The translations under genes and the position numbers were made by a program. Positions 1 to 12,098 of a stretch of DNA of 64,000 nt are shown here, piece by piece (positions within the stretch are counted from its first letter, which is position 1; every line of letters starts with the position of its first letter). The stretch comes from Botryotinia globosa (Eukaryota > Ascomycota > Leotiomycetes > Helotiales > Sclerotiniaceae): NCBI GenBank assembly GCA_014898425.1, contig RCSZ01000012.1, positions 1,116,001 to 1,180,000 on the forward strand. The letters are read 5' to 3'. The notes below the pieces were generated by a model. That model was not told the origin of the DNA. It did no database searches and saw nothing but the letters and a program-made list of their open reading frames with translations.

Positions 1-222
1 CGTTCCGTCCGCCCGTGTATCCTTTTGTATATCCTCATGATAGAACCATCATAAACTTCGTATGCCACATCGCAGCACGCTTTGCGGCGCTGACGTACAT
101 TGTTTCTTTTCATATGTATGTATGTATGTAATGTGTGTATGTGTTGGTGCGAGACCGGTCGGTATGTACATCTTGTTGCACCTGCTCGACTACCAAGACA
201 AAGAATCTTCACCGCGAGGAAT
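1..222. other. 3' flank of the secreted-protein gene
   Basis: Short stretch downstream of the minus-strand gene that ends at 223. It contains a TATG tetranucleotide run near 112-130 and no supported gene. It probably holds the 3' untranslated region and terminator of that gene, although no polyadenylation signal can be named with confidence. Confidence 0.4.
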
Positions 223-765
223 CTAAGCAGATCCTCCACCGGTGACGAATTCTTTGCCGACCTTGGCTCTGGTCTCACGCTTGGAAGTGGCGAGGTTACC
301 GAGGAGGCAGACTAGTTGGTCGGAATCGGTAGCTTGGGTTTGGACGTCGTCTGGAAGGTTGTAGGCGTTATCGCAAGGGAAGGTTTGGCAGCCAGAGAGA
401 GGAGTACCGGTGTTCAATGGGAACATCTCCTTGACACCGTTGACATCACCTGGGTTGACGATGGCGGAAACATCAAAGTAGGTCATGCCTCCCCAGGAAT
501 CGAAGCAGACTTCACCAAGCATACCGGAGGTGTTGCCGGCGCCCTCAGAGACAGAGTACCAGTTGCCAATCCAGCCGGTGGGGAAGGTTTGGTCGGCAGT
601 AGAATCGCCTGAAACGGTCAGGGAAGCAATTTCAGCACAGCCAGAGGTGGGAGTGAAGACCAAGGTACGGGTGGTGCTATCTTGGTTGACGAAGTGCACG
701 CTACCGGCTGAAACAATGGTAGCGAGAGCGCCGGAAACAGCAAGGATGGAAGTAGCGAATTGCAT
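223..765 (-). CDS. Small secreted thaumatin-like protein (CetA/CalA type)
   Basis: Single-exon gene of 180 residues. Residues 1-20 form a signal peptide: a short N-terminus, a hydrophobic alanine/valine-rich core and an Ala-x-Ala-like end. The mature part has five cysteines (about residues 43, 87, 126, 131, 153), a WIGNWY motif near 65-70, the block GEVCFDSWGG around 85-93, and CDNAYNLPDDVQ around 131-142. These blocks recall the small fungal thaumatin-like proteins related to Aspergillus CetA/CalA, which act in conidial germination or at the wall and are sometimes annotated as 'DNase1 protein'. The start is the first ATG, directly followed by the signal peptide. Secretion is well supported. 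The family call rests on remembered motif similarity and the exact role is not shown by the sequence. The C-terminal tail after the last cysteine is basic and glycine-ending. Confidence 0.75.
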   Translation of the reverse strand: MQFATSILAVSGALATIVSAGSVHFVNQDSTTRTLVFTPTSGCAEIASLTVSGDSTADQTFPTGWIGNWYSVSEGAGNTSGMLGEVCFDSWGGMTYFDVSAIVNPGDVNGVKEMFPLNTGTPLSGCQTFPCDNAYNLPDDVQTQATDSDQLVCLLGNLATSKRETRAKVGKEFVTGGGSA

Positions 766-1110
766 TTTGAGTGATGTGTTTGTGTAAACTTTTGACTTGG
801 TAAGGATTGGTTGGGGTAAAGCAAGACTGGGCTTTACTTTAAGTTGGTCAATTTAAACTGGTTGCTTCTTTGGGCAGTGAGAGTTTTGGATCGAATATAT
901 GAGCTGATATTGTCAAAGTCGTCAAGACTGGAAAGTTCTGGTGTCGTAGAGACAAGTTTTGCTGTTGAGCTGACTGTAGAAGCTGTGAAGTGACTGTAAA
1001 GTCAAGTGCGATCTCAGATCGAAGTGTTTGAGTAACTTAAAGGAATGAGTGAACTGTTGCTGACAACGTCGTGGATGAGGAAAAGAAAGAAACACAAATG
1101 GAGGCACGGC

Positions 1111-1120
1111 GGATTATATA
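1111..1120 (-). promoter_or_regulatory. Possible TATA box of the secreted-protein gene
   Basis: The minus strand reads TATATAAT about 350 bases upstream of the ATG at 765. The position would imply a leader of about 300 bases, plausible for a highly expressed fungal secreted protein. There is no transcript evidence. Confidence 0.3.
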
Positions 1121-4050
1121 GACAGACGACCGAGTGTGAATTCAGGGGACACGACTAAAGTACCATGATTCAATCAGGAAAAACGCCAGCGCGGACATTT
1201 ACGCTTTAGCCCAGGCTTGCCCAGCCCAAGCTACGGCAATTGTGGAGTCATGTCAGCCAGAAGTAGGTCAATCGGAACCAAATAAACAAAATGCATCCAG
1301 AACGTGTGCTTCTTCTCAGGGCCCGGTGCATACTCCGTACACTTTCCACATTCCGCTATTGGAGGCGGCCACGCCAGACAAAATTCGTAAACACGCCACC
1401 AAACCCTATGGAGAAGCTACTGGCATCTGAGACTCGGGAGGACTAGCCTTGGCGAGATTGAGAATTTTCCTTTGGTGGGGAGGATGGAGTCAATGGATTG
1501 ATGCGACGACGCTTTGATTGGATCATTGGGGCTTGTTCCTGAATTTTAACGGCAACCAATGCGTAGGGCATGCGGAGCGGATTCTCGAAAGTTGTTTGGT
1601 AAGTCGTCTGTCTCTGTGTGGAGAATGTCTTTGTAATCCAAGTAGCCAATGAACTTTACGATATTTGTTTCCATGATTCATATCTATAATAGCAACTCTC
1701 GATGCCGGTGTTTTCCTCTTTCAAGAAAGCGATAGGTTCAGTAAGGTATTCTAGACCCCCATTTCTTGGAACTTGAGTCATTTGTCAAATCATCCGATCC
1801 GTGTTTGTGCTTGGAAAATTGATTCCGTGAAAGGGTTTTCCTGCAGTGACCATTCATGATATGTATGGCTGACTGATGTGACTTCTTTGGGTTGTGACCT
1901 CGCAATCAGAAAACTCAACATATCGGAGCATTCGACCAAGGAGGTGTCGTAAATTGTAATACAATGGCAATGGGTAAATGGCGGAATCGATATTTGTTCA
2001 AACACCTCGGAGTCGTGGGAGAAGAGGGAGTGGGTAAACACTGTCTGTCACACGAAGAATAAACTATTTTCCTGATTGTTCTCGAGTCTCGACCTTTGTA
2101 ACCTTGCAACTTTGAAAGTTCTTTCGGGACAACATCATTACAAGGTCTGCCTAATACCTATTACCTCTATCTTGCAAAAGGGGGGGCCATTCGATAGCGG
2201 GGACGATATTCGCCTGATATCATCTAGGATGGCAGCGGAAGTGTGCGGTTGGCAAGGATGAGCCGTATCGAAAAGTCTGTTCACTGTTTCAATTATTATG
2301 GATGACTTGGAGTAGATTGGCTGATGAGAAGAGCAGCTGTAAGTTGTAACTCACATATGTGTACTGCAGACTGCAGTACCTGCACAATGCACATGTCGTG
2401 TAATATTCGGAATTTTAGTCGACTTCATGTGAGTTGCGACTGGCGAGTTCCTGACATCCTGTACTCCAATGATTAATTGCATCGAATAGTTCTATATGGA
2501 ATCAAAACATGTGAGTATGTACCTATCATCCATCAGGGTTCGCTTGCCCTTGCAGTAGTCCCAGGAACCCGCAAGGAATCCGACGCCCATGCATTTAGGG
2601 CCTGCACCAGGGACTGAGAAAAAATTCTAAAAATTCGAGAAATCTCTTTTGTCTAATTGACAGTCTAATTGACAATCCATCTTCACGAGTTACCGACTGC
2701 CACGAATCTATTGTGCAACCTGTAAAACTCAATTCGGTATTATCCATCACTCACAAGGCATGAGGATGGTTCAATAATTCCCACGTTTATCCATTGTAAT
2801 TCCACGCATCACTCGATCTTTACGTCCATCACAACATAGCTACGCACCTCTTCACTGACCTGATTCCCTGACTCCATTTGATACATCCATCATACAATGC
2901 CAACCCCACATGTTTCTCTCGTGAGCGTACAATACTGAGTAGACAGATTCGAGTAAAGAAGAATTCCCCATTAATGCTCCATCCCTCAGAAACACTCTGT
3001 ACGGCAACCTCAGGATTCCGAAATATTAAACCACCATGAAGAGATCAACAGCTAAACTCTTCTCAAAGTCTCAAACCAGAGCACCGGCGTGATAGCGGGG
3101 CTCGACATGTGGTAAATTAAGCGATGAAACCATGAACTGCTGATCGTAATTTCCGATTGCTGAGTAAGATTTTCGATAGAAACAACCACTCGGATTGAGT
3201 TACGGTGGGATCCCCGGGGAGAGCAGCGATTCATGATCTAGATTTTACTACAAAGTATGCTGCCCTGCTGCAGTCTGGACGTGTTCTGGAACGGAGGTTC
3301 TTCCCCTACGCTTGGGTTAAATGTGAAGGGATACACCGCTTTTGGGCATCCGTTTTTTCTTTTTGCAAACTGGCATGTCATGATGTGAAGGAGATAGGGT
3401 TGGTAACTTTGTTGGGTGACAGATGGAAGCATATGGGTAATGGCCGGATATGATTCGCTTACCTGCGTGGCCTGAGGTGGCTAAATCACGGAGACGTGGA
3501 TGTACGTGGATGTAGAGACCTGCTTCATTTCGCTCATGTGAATATACGATAGTCTAATAATACGGACTGAGGAGCTGATTTGGGAACTCGGTGAAGACTC
3601 CATCTCAGACCTATCGAAGTCTCGTATACATATTCTGGATTCATTTATCCTTCATCGACTGCTATGGAATCTAGATGAAAAGATTTGCAAAGATCTTCTC
3701 GTCCTCACGCCCCAGTATACGTCACATAATGCGGACCTGCGTGAGGAAAAACTCCCACAACGAGAAAAGTGTGAGAGTCAGACGGATTTATGTTTGACCT
3801 AAAAGCTTGTTGAGGAGCTTATTAAACAGACAGATGGAAGATTCCGAGTGAGTCTCCATGACAATGGGACTACAGTCTACCACGAATTTAGAAGGATGAA
3901 AAGAAAACTCTGAGTAGAAAACTTTTCAAGGTCTCTCTCCTTTATCCCCGACGAGGCGAGGAGGATGAATAAAGGTGGAGACATTTGTGCTGCCAATTTA
4001 TGCTGAGCTGACGAGGTGCATAAATCGGGTAATGCAAATCGGGATCGACA
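1121..4050. other. Intergenic, no supported gene
   Basis: Nearly 3 kb with only short open frames on both strands. I found no spliced combination that yields a recognisable or plausible protein. Composition is ordinary and not RIP-like. Probably promoter and spacer sequence, possibly old degraded DNA. Confidence 0.4.
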
Positions 4051-5400
4051 ATCACAAACACCGTTCTTGTAGTTGCAGGCCGTGCTGAGACTCTGAGAGT
4101 TCATTGCTGCGCCCACAGAGAGTCTGGACTCTGGACTCTGGACTCTGGATTGTTGAGAATTCGATACAATACCGGTGGTTGTAGGCCTGTAGCTCTAGGA
4201 ATGTAATCAGCATTGTCATCATCTTGGCCTGAAAAGCGTTGAAGAAGAAGCAATGGTGTGTTTTGAAAGATTGATATGTTTCAGGGCCTGTGAGAAGATC
4301 ATTGTGCCAGGTTATGACAGGAAGTTCGTGTGCAGCGTAAAGAGTAGAGGTGATGCTTTCTCCGTACTGTGCTAAATCATATGGTTGTGTGAGGGATTGT
4401 ATGGTAGTATAGATCAAATCTGTGATGGTATTAGACAAGAACGTAGGTTGCGTGGCTGCATGTGAAGTTTAGAGTGTGGACAAAGGTCATCCTCGCGTGA
4501 ACGCGTAAGGTTAATGCAGGGTCAACGGCGTTGTACTGAGTGTATAAGAAGGGCTCGAAGTCCTTGAGAGAGAAAGCTTCAAATATCGGCGGAAATGTGT
4601 AACACTCAACCGACCTCACGGCTAGAAACTCTCGAAATGTCGAGATTGGATCGTGGGTGTTATAGATGACAGTTCGTATACCGGAGTGGGCAGCAAAGGT
4701 ATTACCTATTCAACCTCGTGCCTCGTACTTGAAGACATTCGATGACATGTGAAGACATAGTATGCAGTCTTTTGGATCGATGATGCAACCATTGGACTGA
4801 TGGATTTTTCGTTTTCAAAAGATAGGACCACAGAAGATGATTGTATCCGCTGCCCGTTGATGGCTTGCCACATATGTTCTTGTATAGCATGATCGTATCG
4901 TATTTCTACTTACTAACACCTACAGCAGGCTGATTATCAAGCCAAGATATTACCAAAATAGATGTCCGCGCCCTGATGTGGGCTGTTCCCGATGAAAAAC
5001 GATAGTTTGTTGCTTCCCTATGAGCGAGTCGACTTGGCAATCAATCCCGATGGCGGAAGATTCTTGGACCAATTTTTGAACGTCGTCCGAGAGCACTCTG
5101 GGCTTTTTCCACTCGCTGTTGTCATTCGTCCTGATCCTCGTGTTATGTCGGACCGAAATCAATCAGGATTCAGAATAGAAGTGTCCACCCCAAAAAATAC
5201 ATAGTTGACGTCAGCATCAAAATCTTGCGGTGTTGCAGTTCCAAATTCCGAATTCCAATCCATGTAAAGAGTGTGATCTAGGTTCGGGTACGTACTTGGA
5301 AAGATCTTCACTCTTTCGACAAGCCGAATTTGTGGTCTAGAAGCCGTGGCCCGTGGGAAGTGTCGTTGAACTTGAAATCCCTTCAATACGTACATACTCT
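4050..5400 (-). pseudogene. Possible decayed minus-strand gene, unidentified
   Basis: Several consecutive minus-strand open frames (about 5395-5159, 5162-4950, 4890-4702, 4619-4431 and 4438-4052) are protein-like in composition and follow one another in order, but stops and frame changes separate them and no convincing splice sites join them. The plus strand is also open for 70 codons at 4992-5204, so strand choice is uncertain. No family was recognised. An old inactivated gene is one reading; chance open frames in non-coding DNA is the other. Confidence 0.2.
4123..4152. repeat. Heptamer tandem repeat
   Basis: About four tandem copies of a 7-base unit (GACTCTG register), which looks like a short slippage tract. 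Confidence 0.7.
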
Positions 5401-6123
5401 AAATAAACGCTTTGCTAAAATGTTCGAGACCAAATTTTGACCTCCAGACTCCTCCAGCCCTACGTGAACTTTCGTCCATGTGTTCTCCATATCACCAAAC
5501 CCACTTCATGTCTCCATCTTTATGGCGAGTGCATCTATCGATAACATTGCATTAGCAAGCCAACGACCATGATGACACACTGCGTTGACATTTCTTCTTG
5601 CATGAAGCTTGACATGGGGAGAATAGTATGTATAGTGAACTCAGCGATTTCCTGATTCGTTGAGATTGATGCTATGTATTTCACTATCTCCTCGTATTCT
5701 CACATGCACGATTTCTTAGGTTAGCAGATAAGATGCTTGGCAAACGGATAATTGTGTGCCTACAGACTACACAGTACATACTTTACTAGTTCACACATGG
5801 ATGGAGAAAGCCATAAGGTTACACTCAATCACTGAAATAGATGCACACGATGAAAATAGTGATATTTATTTCCTCACCATGATCTCAATTTACATGAAGT
5901 TGGAAGAATGCGTATTGTTGAATATATTGAAAGCTTTACATTCATAGATAAATCATATTTTGTATCAAATAAATAATTCTCTGAATTGATATCGAATTTT
6001 GAAAAAGAGTGTTTATTTTTGGCATCCCGGGGTTTCCGTCTTGCCAGGGACAGTATCTTATCAAAGTGCTGATTCCAGCAAACGGGCACCACGGGTCCAC
6101 GACCTTTTCCGCTTATCGTTACC

Positions 6124-6140
6124 GGGGGGGGGGGGGGGGG
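6124..6140 (+). repeat. Homopolymer G run (17 G)
   Basis: Uninterrupted run of 17 guanines on the plus strand. Its length may vary between isolates or sequencing reads. Confidence 0.9.
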
Positions 6141-7973
6141 AGGATAACGATCTAACAAGATTTTCATCTTCTCTCGTTCCGGTTGTTCAAGTTCGCCATT
6201 ATCCCAGAGTTCTAATCATCCACTTATCGTACTTGTGACTTAGGTCAAGCATACATCTGGTCTCTTCGCATTGACTGCTATCACCTACCTACCTACCTAG
6301 GGCCATTAGAAATTTGGGACCACCGGTGGACCTGGAGTCTAAGAAGAAGGGAAAAGGGCGCGACCTAACAACTGCCCAATCAAGTCATGGCCGTAAAAGT
6401 TTAACCACCTTTCAACGTGTAAAGGCCCGCGTTAAGCTCACCCTATTGCCAACAAAACATTGTCCGCCTTGTCAGTAGTGAATCGTGATGACGGTCGCAA
6501 GTAGCCAGTCAGGCACATGTGAAGGCATTGAGACTCAATGATTGAGTATCATCGCAGCGATCGGCCAAAAGATGATAGAAAGTACGAGAAAGGTTCAGGT
6601 ACTAAGCTGTCAACGAATGAGAAGGGTGTAACTTTCGGAATAACTCCTAAAGTAAGAACTAGGACGTGGAAGTCGTCACTTCCTCTAACTAGATAACCAT
6701 AGGCGTAAAAGGTGTCAAGTACCTAGGACCTAGGTAGCTAGGTAAATGAATTTCTTTTCTCCCAATGCTTGGGAGTCGAAAGTTTCTCGTGTTGGACTGA
6801 ACCTTGGGATCTAAATAGATATTCTATCAATCAAGCTCACCAATGACGCAGATCTGAGCGTACAAGTGGATTCTCAAGTGTGGGAAAATTGACTTTGAAA
6901 AGTGGAAAGAACAACCAATGGAGAGTAGTGGGCGAGCAAAAAGTCGATTGAGACATGGTTCGGAATCCGGAAGAGGGATTTCAGTCTCTCTTTTTCCCTG
7001 GTGTTCTTTTTTTATACCATCCCGGCCAACATCATCATCATCATCATGATCGTATCAATCCATCACATCGTATTCCGGACCTGGAGTGCTTTCTTTTCTT
7101 GTCTTGGATATCGAGTGAATGATAATCAAAGCCACATCGTTACCTAGTTGGCGTAGTTGGTCAACTGGGCAGGGCATCCGTTGATATCTTATTGGGGCGT
7201 ATGTACGAAGATTCCACACATCATCTCACCATACTGAGAAACAAAAAGTATTCGGATTTTCATGTCGGGTTCCTTAGCATTTCACCCTCCTCCTCCTCCT
7301 CCTCCTTCTCATTATCATTCCGAATCCAAGTACAGCCACTGGTAGATGCATACCAAGCCAGTAGGCACATGCAGCATGTGCAGTAGTTCCTTCTTCATTT
7401 GTGGAGGATCGAAGCTCGTAAAGATTAGATCCAAACTTAAAACTTAGCCCTTATGCTCAAGTGGTGAGTGATGAGTGGTGGAGGGAAAGGTCTGAAGATT
7501 GATACCTTGCAACGTTGATAGCACAACATAGTAGTATGTAGTATCACGCGGCACATGCTTCGATTGGATGCCGGGGTCATTCTTGAAAGGTGGCGGCGGG
7601 ACTTTGCCAGCGACTCTGAATGTGAATGAGGCGCAAATACGGAAAACTATACAGTAGTAGGCAAGGAAAGACAAGACAAGGCAAGGCAAGACAAGGCAAG
7701 GTGAATGGTCGTTCTTTCCCCATTTACACATGCATAAAACATAATACATACCAGATACTACATACTACATAGTAGTAGGACTTGTCTAGTACCGACCTAG
7801 TACTATCTACCTAGTACACTACTCCACACCTCCAATACTACCTAGGTAGGCAACTTTGTCTTCGTACCGACCTTCGTACCTGCCGACCTCGTACCATACC
7901 AGATTTCCTTCACCTTTGACATAATCTTGTCCCGAGTGACTAAATGTCCAAGGGAAGTAGGTAAACAGAAGAT

Positions 7974-7984
7974 GGAAAAAGAAA

Positions 7985-8017
<33 letters not shown>

Positions 8018-8030
8018 CCCCCCCCAAAAA
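7974..8030 (+). repeat. (GAAAAA)n tract followed by poly-A and poly-C
   Basis: Five or six GAAAAA hexamers run into about eleven A, then nine C, about 290 bases upstream of the wall-protein ATG. This is a simple repeat. Confidence 0.9.
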
Positions 8031-8318
8031 GAGCACTAATGCATCCATCCATCCATTCAACTCGTACCTGCCTGCTCCCATACCTAAGATGTTCACCAAC
8101 TACTTAATGAACTCAACATCCCATCTTCATCCATCTTTTCTCTCTTCTTCCCTCAACACACATCAACAATAACCACGCTCGTTCAGGTTTTGTTACATCA
8201 ATCTCATTTTTCAACCTCCTCCTCCTCCTCCCCCCCCATCAACATAATATCTTAATATCATCCCACCTTCGTCATTGTCACCACACAATCACAGTCGTTG
8301 AAGAGAAAATAAGAAAAT

Positions 8319-10923
8319 ATGAAGACATTCCAATCGTTTCTCACAGCCTTCGGGCTTCTTGCCGTAGTCAACGGTCAAAAGTACTCCAATGGTACCAATA
8401 TCGCGTATACGGTGAGTCTCTTCTGATGCTTCATTGAAATCAGTCGATATTCCTGCCCCACCAGATTGCATGTGCTGACATCCCTTCTCTTCCAGACTAT
8501 CACTACTGATATCTATACAACTGTCTGCCCACACCCCACTACTTTCTCCATGGGAACAAATACTTATACCGTCACTGCTTCTACTACCTTGACCATCACT
8601 GACTGGTATGTGCTCCTGATCCATCAAGTGGATAAAGCCTCGATCAAAATACTGACGTAACAATCTAGCCCTTGCACATACTCTACCACCATTGATAAGA
8701 CTGTTCCAACTGTTCCGGCATCCTCCTCAACCAAGTCAAGTAGCTCTGTTCCATCTGTTCCAGCTTCATCGAGTGTTGCCAGCAGCGCTTCCTCGGTCAC
8801 CATCAGTCATCCAACTGTTCCTCTGAGCACTGGACCAACCACAAAGCCCGTCAAGCCAACAGAGACCGAGCACACAACATGGACTACTTACACCACCGAC
8901 ATTCTTACAACCGTTTGTCCCACTCCAACTACATTAACTTTTGGAACCCAGACATACACTGTCACTAAGTCAACCACCTTGGTCATTACCGACTGTCCTT
9001 GCACTGTGAGCAAGCCACATCCATCAAGCACCTCGGTCCCAACCAAACCATCTTCAAGCGAGAGCAGTGTCAAGTCGAGTGCTACACCAAAGACCACCGT
9101 CATTGTTCCTCCTCATGGCAATGTGACTTCTTCTACTTCTTCAGCTCCACCCAAGACTACCGTTGTCGTTCCTCCTCATGGAAACTACACATTCTCTACT
9201 TCTTCAGCTCCACCCAAGACTACTGTTGTCGTTCCTCATGGAAACGAGACTTCTTCTACTTCTTCAGCTCCACCCAAGACTACCGTTGTCGTTCCTCCTC
9301 ATGGAAACTACACATTCTCTACTTCTTCAGCTCCACCCAAGACTACTGTTGTCGTTCCTCATGGAAACGAGACTTCTTCTACTTCTTCAGCTCCACCCAA
9401 GACTACTGTCGTGGTTCCTCATGGGAACTACACATTCTCTAATTCTTCAACCCCTCCAAAGACTACACCAGTCGTCTGGACCACTACAGTTGTCAGCAGC
9501 TACACCACTTATTGCCCATCTCCCACCACTGTTGCCATTGGAAACTTCACTTACACCGTCTCATCAGCCACAACCTTGACTGTTACAAAGTGGTATGTTC
9601 TTTTCTCTCTCATTTAATGTATTTGAGCTTAACTAACTCTATCTTAATAGCCCTTGCACAGTTAGTTACACCTCAAGTGTTCCAACTGCCAAGCCAACCA
9701 CTGGTACCATTGTATCCTACTTGACTACATACATCCCCAGACCCACCACAATCACTATCAGCTCCGTTCCTCACACGATTACTGCACCAGGAACCGTCAC
9801 TGTCCCAGTTGTTTCAATTCCTTCTGTCAAGCCAACACCAAGTACTATTACTGTGTCTTACTTGACTACATACTGCCCTGTACCAACCACAATCACTATT
9901 AGTTCTGTTCCTCACACGATTACTGCCCCAGGAACCGTCACAATCCCAGTTGTCACAGTATCAGTCGGAACCCCTGTGTATCTTACACCTGTTTCCTCTG
10001 TCAAGCCAACACCAAGTACCATCACTGTATCTTACTTGACTACGTACTGCCCTGAACCAACTACAATTATTGTCAGCTCAGTTCCTCACACAATCACTGC
10101 TCCGGGAACTGTCACTATCCCAATCGTCACTGTTTCCGTTGGCACTCCAGTTCACGAGACCCCAGTTGCCAGTGTCCCAGCTCATGAGACACCAGTTACT
10201 AGCTCTCCAGTTGCTACTATTCCAGTCCATGAGACCCCAGTTGCCAGCGTCCCAACTCATGAGACACCAGTCACTAGCGTTCCAGTTGCCAGTGTTCCTG
10301 TTGCTACTGTCCCAGTCCACGAGACTCCAGTTGCCAGTGTTCCTGTTGCTACTGTCCCAGTCCACGAGACTCCGGTTGCCAGTGTTCCCGTTGCTACTGT
10401 CCCAGTCCACGAGACTCCAGTTGCCAGTGTTCCCGTTGCTACTGTCCCAGTCCACGAGACTCCAGTTGCCAGTGTTCCCGTTGCTACTGTCCCAGTCCAT
10501 GAGACTCCAGTTGCCAGCGTTCCAGTCCACGAGACTCCTGTTGCTAGTGTTCCAGTTGCCAGTGTTCCCATTGCTACTGTCCCAGTCCACGAGACTCCAG
10601 TTGCCAGCGTTCCAGTCCACGAGACTCCTATTGCTAGTGTTCCAGTTGCCAGTGTTCCCATTGCTACTGTCCCAGTCCATGAGACTCCAGTTGCCAGCGT
10701 TCCAGTCCACGAGACTCCTGTTGCTAGTGTTCCAGCTACTAGTGTCCCAGTTACTACTGTTCCAGCTGCAACACCTTCTCAAGCTACTACCTTGGCATCC
10801 GCACCTGCTACTGTTGGCACTGCTACCACAACCGGTCCAGCCCAATTTACTGGTGCTGCTATGAAGGTTGACGCTAGTTTCGGTGCTCTTGCCGTTGCTG
10901 GTATCGCAGCCTTCTTGTTGTAG
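8319..10923 (+). CDS. GPI-anchored Ser/Thr-rich cell-wall protein with internal repeats (CCG-6-like)
   Basis: Four exons (8319-8411, 8496-8605, 8669-9592, 9651-10923) encode 799 residues. Residues 1-19 are a signal peptide. Three cysteine modules of the form YTT..CP.PTT..Y-TV..TTLT.T(D/K)CPCT lie near 8496-8690, 8888-9008 and 9480-9670, the pattern of clock-controlled protein 6 and related fungal wall proteins. Between modules 2 and 3 are about six copies of a SSAPPKTTVVVP-HGN unit with N-glycosylation sequons. Three copies of a SYLTTY-P-PTTI...PHTITAPGTV block follow, then 14 HETP motifs in a valine/proline/threonine array (about residues 540-740). The C-terminus has a small-residue omega region and a hydrophobic tail ending at 10923, as in GPI anchoring. 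All intron junctions are in phase. Expected at the plasma membrane or covalently in the wall. Repeat copy number probably varies between strains. Confidence 0.85.
10142..10740 (+). repeat. In-frame coding minisatellite (15-codon unit)
   Basis: Nested repeats inside the wall-protein gene. The dominant 45-base unit encodes VPVHETPVASVPVAT, and shorter 8-10 codon variants are mixed in. Units near 10310-10500 are almost identical at DNA level, which points to recent slippage or unequal crossing-over. Confidence 0.9.
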
Positions 10924-12098
10924 GCTTCATGATCATGATTATTTCTTTCCTCTCGGAAAACTTTAACGATAACGAGATCACTGGTATCTAGATAGGGTAT
11001 CTAGAAGGAGGGCGGAGGAGTAAAGGACACAATAATTTTCACGGGTATGGCTAGCACGCTTCCCATTTCCCTTTTCTTTTTCTAGCTATCGGCGGATCGG
11101 ATCTTTTTGGAACTCAAAACCAAGTTGCTCATATTGCTCATGTCACGTCCTCGATAATACAAAATTCAATTCTCAGGTACATATACTATAGACGTTCGGA
11201 TACAATGGATCTTTACTTTATACCAAAAAATAATACAAATGAAATTACGAACTTCAAATACTTCATGCTTCTTGATATTGTGATTAGACCCATTTTATTC
11301 ATAATAAGATATGGTGATTAACATTTTGACGGTTAGTTTGCTGTCGCTGTACGGTAGGTATCCAGTGAGAACCTCATATCAAGGAGTTTGCATGTGGCAC
11401 GCTTATACCTAGAATAAGAGGCTTGGGGGTAAGATTGAGATTCTTTAGGATAGAGATGGGCGAAGTAAGATAGTCTTTGGACTTTGTTCGACTGTCAAGG
11501 CGATGAACGGAGCCCAATTGAATATACATTCAGAATGATAAGAGATGAGCAAGGTGTAAGCGAGGTGTAAATGATGAGGAGGATATACGATCGCAGTGTA
11601 GTGTAGTATAGGTAGGCAGTTTCAGTAGTAGTAAGTACTGTGATTAATGAATTTGCGTGTATTGGTGAAGGAAAAAATTTGTTTTGGTTGAAAGGGGATG
11701 AATGGGGGAGGTGTGGATAGGTGGATGAGTGTGCATGGGTGGATGGGATCACTGGGGTGTAGGTAGGTATTCTCTCATTCGATATTGGTGAAGAGTTTGT
11801 TGATCTGATGAATACCAGGTGGTATTTTTTATTTTTTTCGGTGAAAGCTCTTGCGGGTAAGAATTCATGAATGACCAGGTAGATAAACTCGGATTAGGGG
11901 GTACTTGGTGTTTATGTTGATATTGATATAATTACTAGCGGTTACCTGGGTAGATAGGTAGATAGGTATGGCGCTAGAGACGAGCCTTCGCATCCAATGC
12001 GTTCGTTAAATAACATGATATTCTTTCTTTCGTCCAAACGCCAAACGCAAAGGTAATCATTCATGTAGACATCAAAGATCACGCGCACAACGTTAACT
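10924..12098. other. Intergenic: 3' region of wall-protein gene and of MCM5
   Basis: The two flanking genes converge here. Only short open frames are present. No supported gene, RNA or mobile element. Confidence 0.5.

Larger units (their letters stand above)
5400..8318. other. Intergenic and long 5' region of the wall-protein gene
   Basis: No supported gene. The stretch holds low-complexity tracts: a run of 17 G near 6124-6140, CTAC/TAGG-type repeats near 6290 and 7750-7850, a (CCT)n tract near 7288-7305, a (GAAAAA)n plus poly-A/poly-C tract near 7974-8030, and CT/CCT-rich sequence at 8200-8250. CT-rich tracts just upstream of a start are common in promoters of strongly expressed fungal genes, so the last few hundred bases probably act as promoter and leader of the gene starting at 8319. 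Confidence 0.45.

Noticed and set aside
7819..8172. Overlapping open frames across the GAAAAA/poly-C tract
   Set aside because: Phe/Ser/Lys homopolymers produced by the simple repeat on either strand.
10078..10845. 255-codon minus-strand frame and 264-codon plus-strand alternative frame inside the wall-protein repeats
   Set aside because: Long open frames in other phases are a by-product of the repetitive, stop-free DNA. The GPI protein frame has signal peptide, introns and anchor; these have none.
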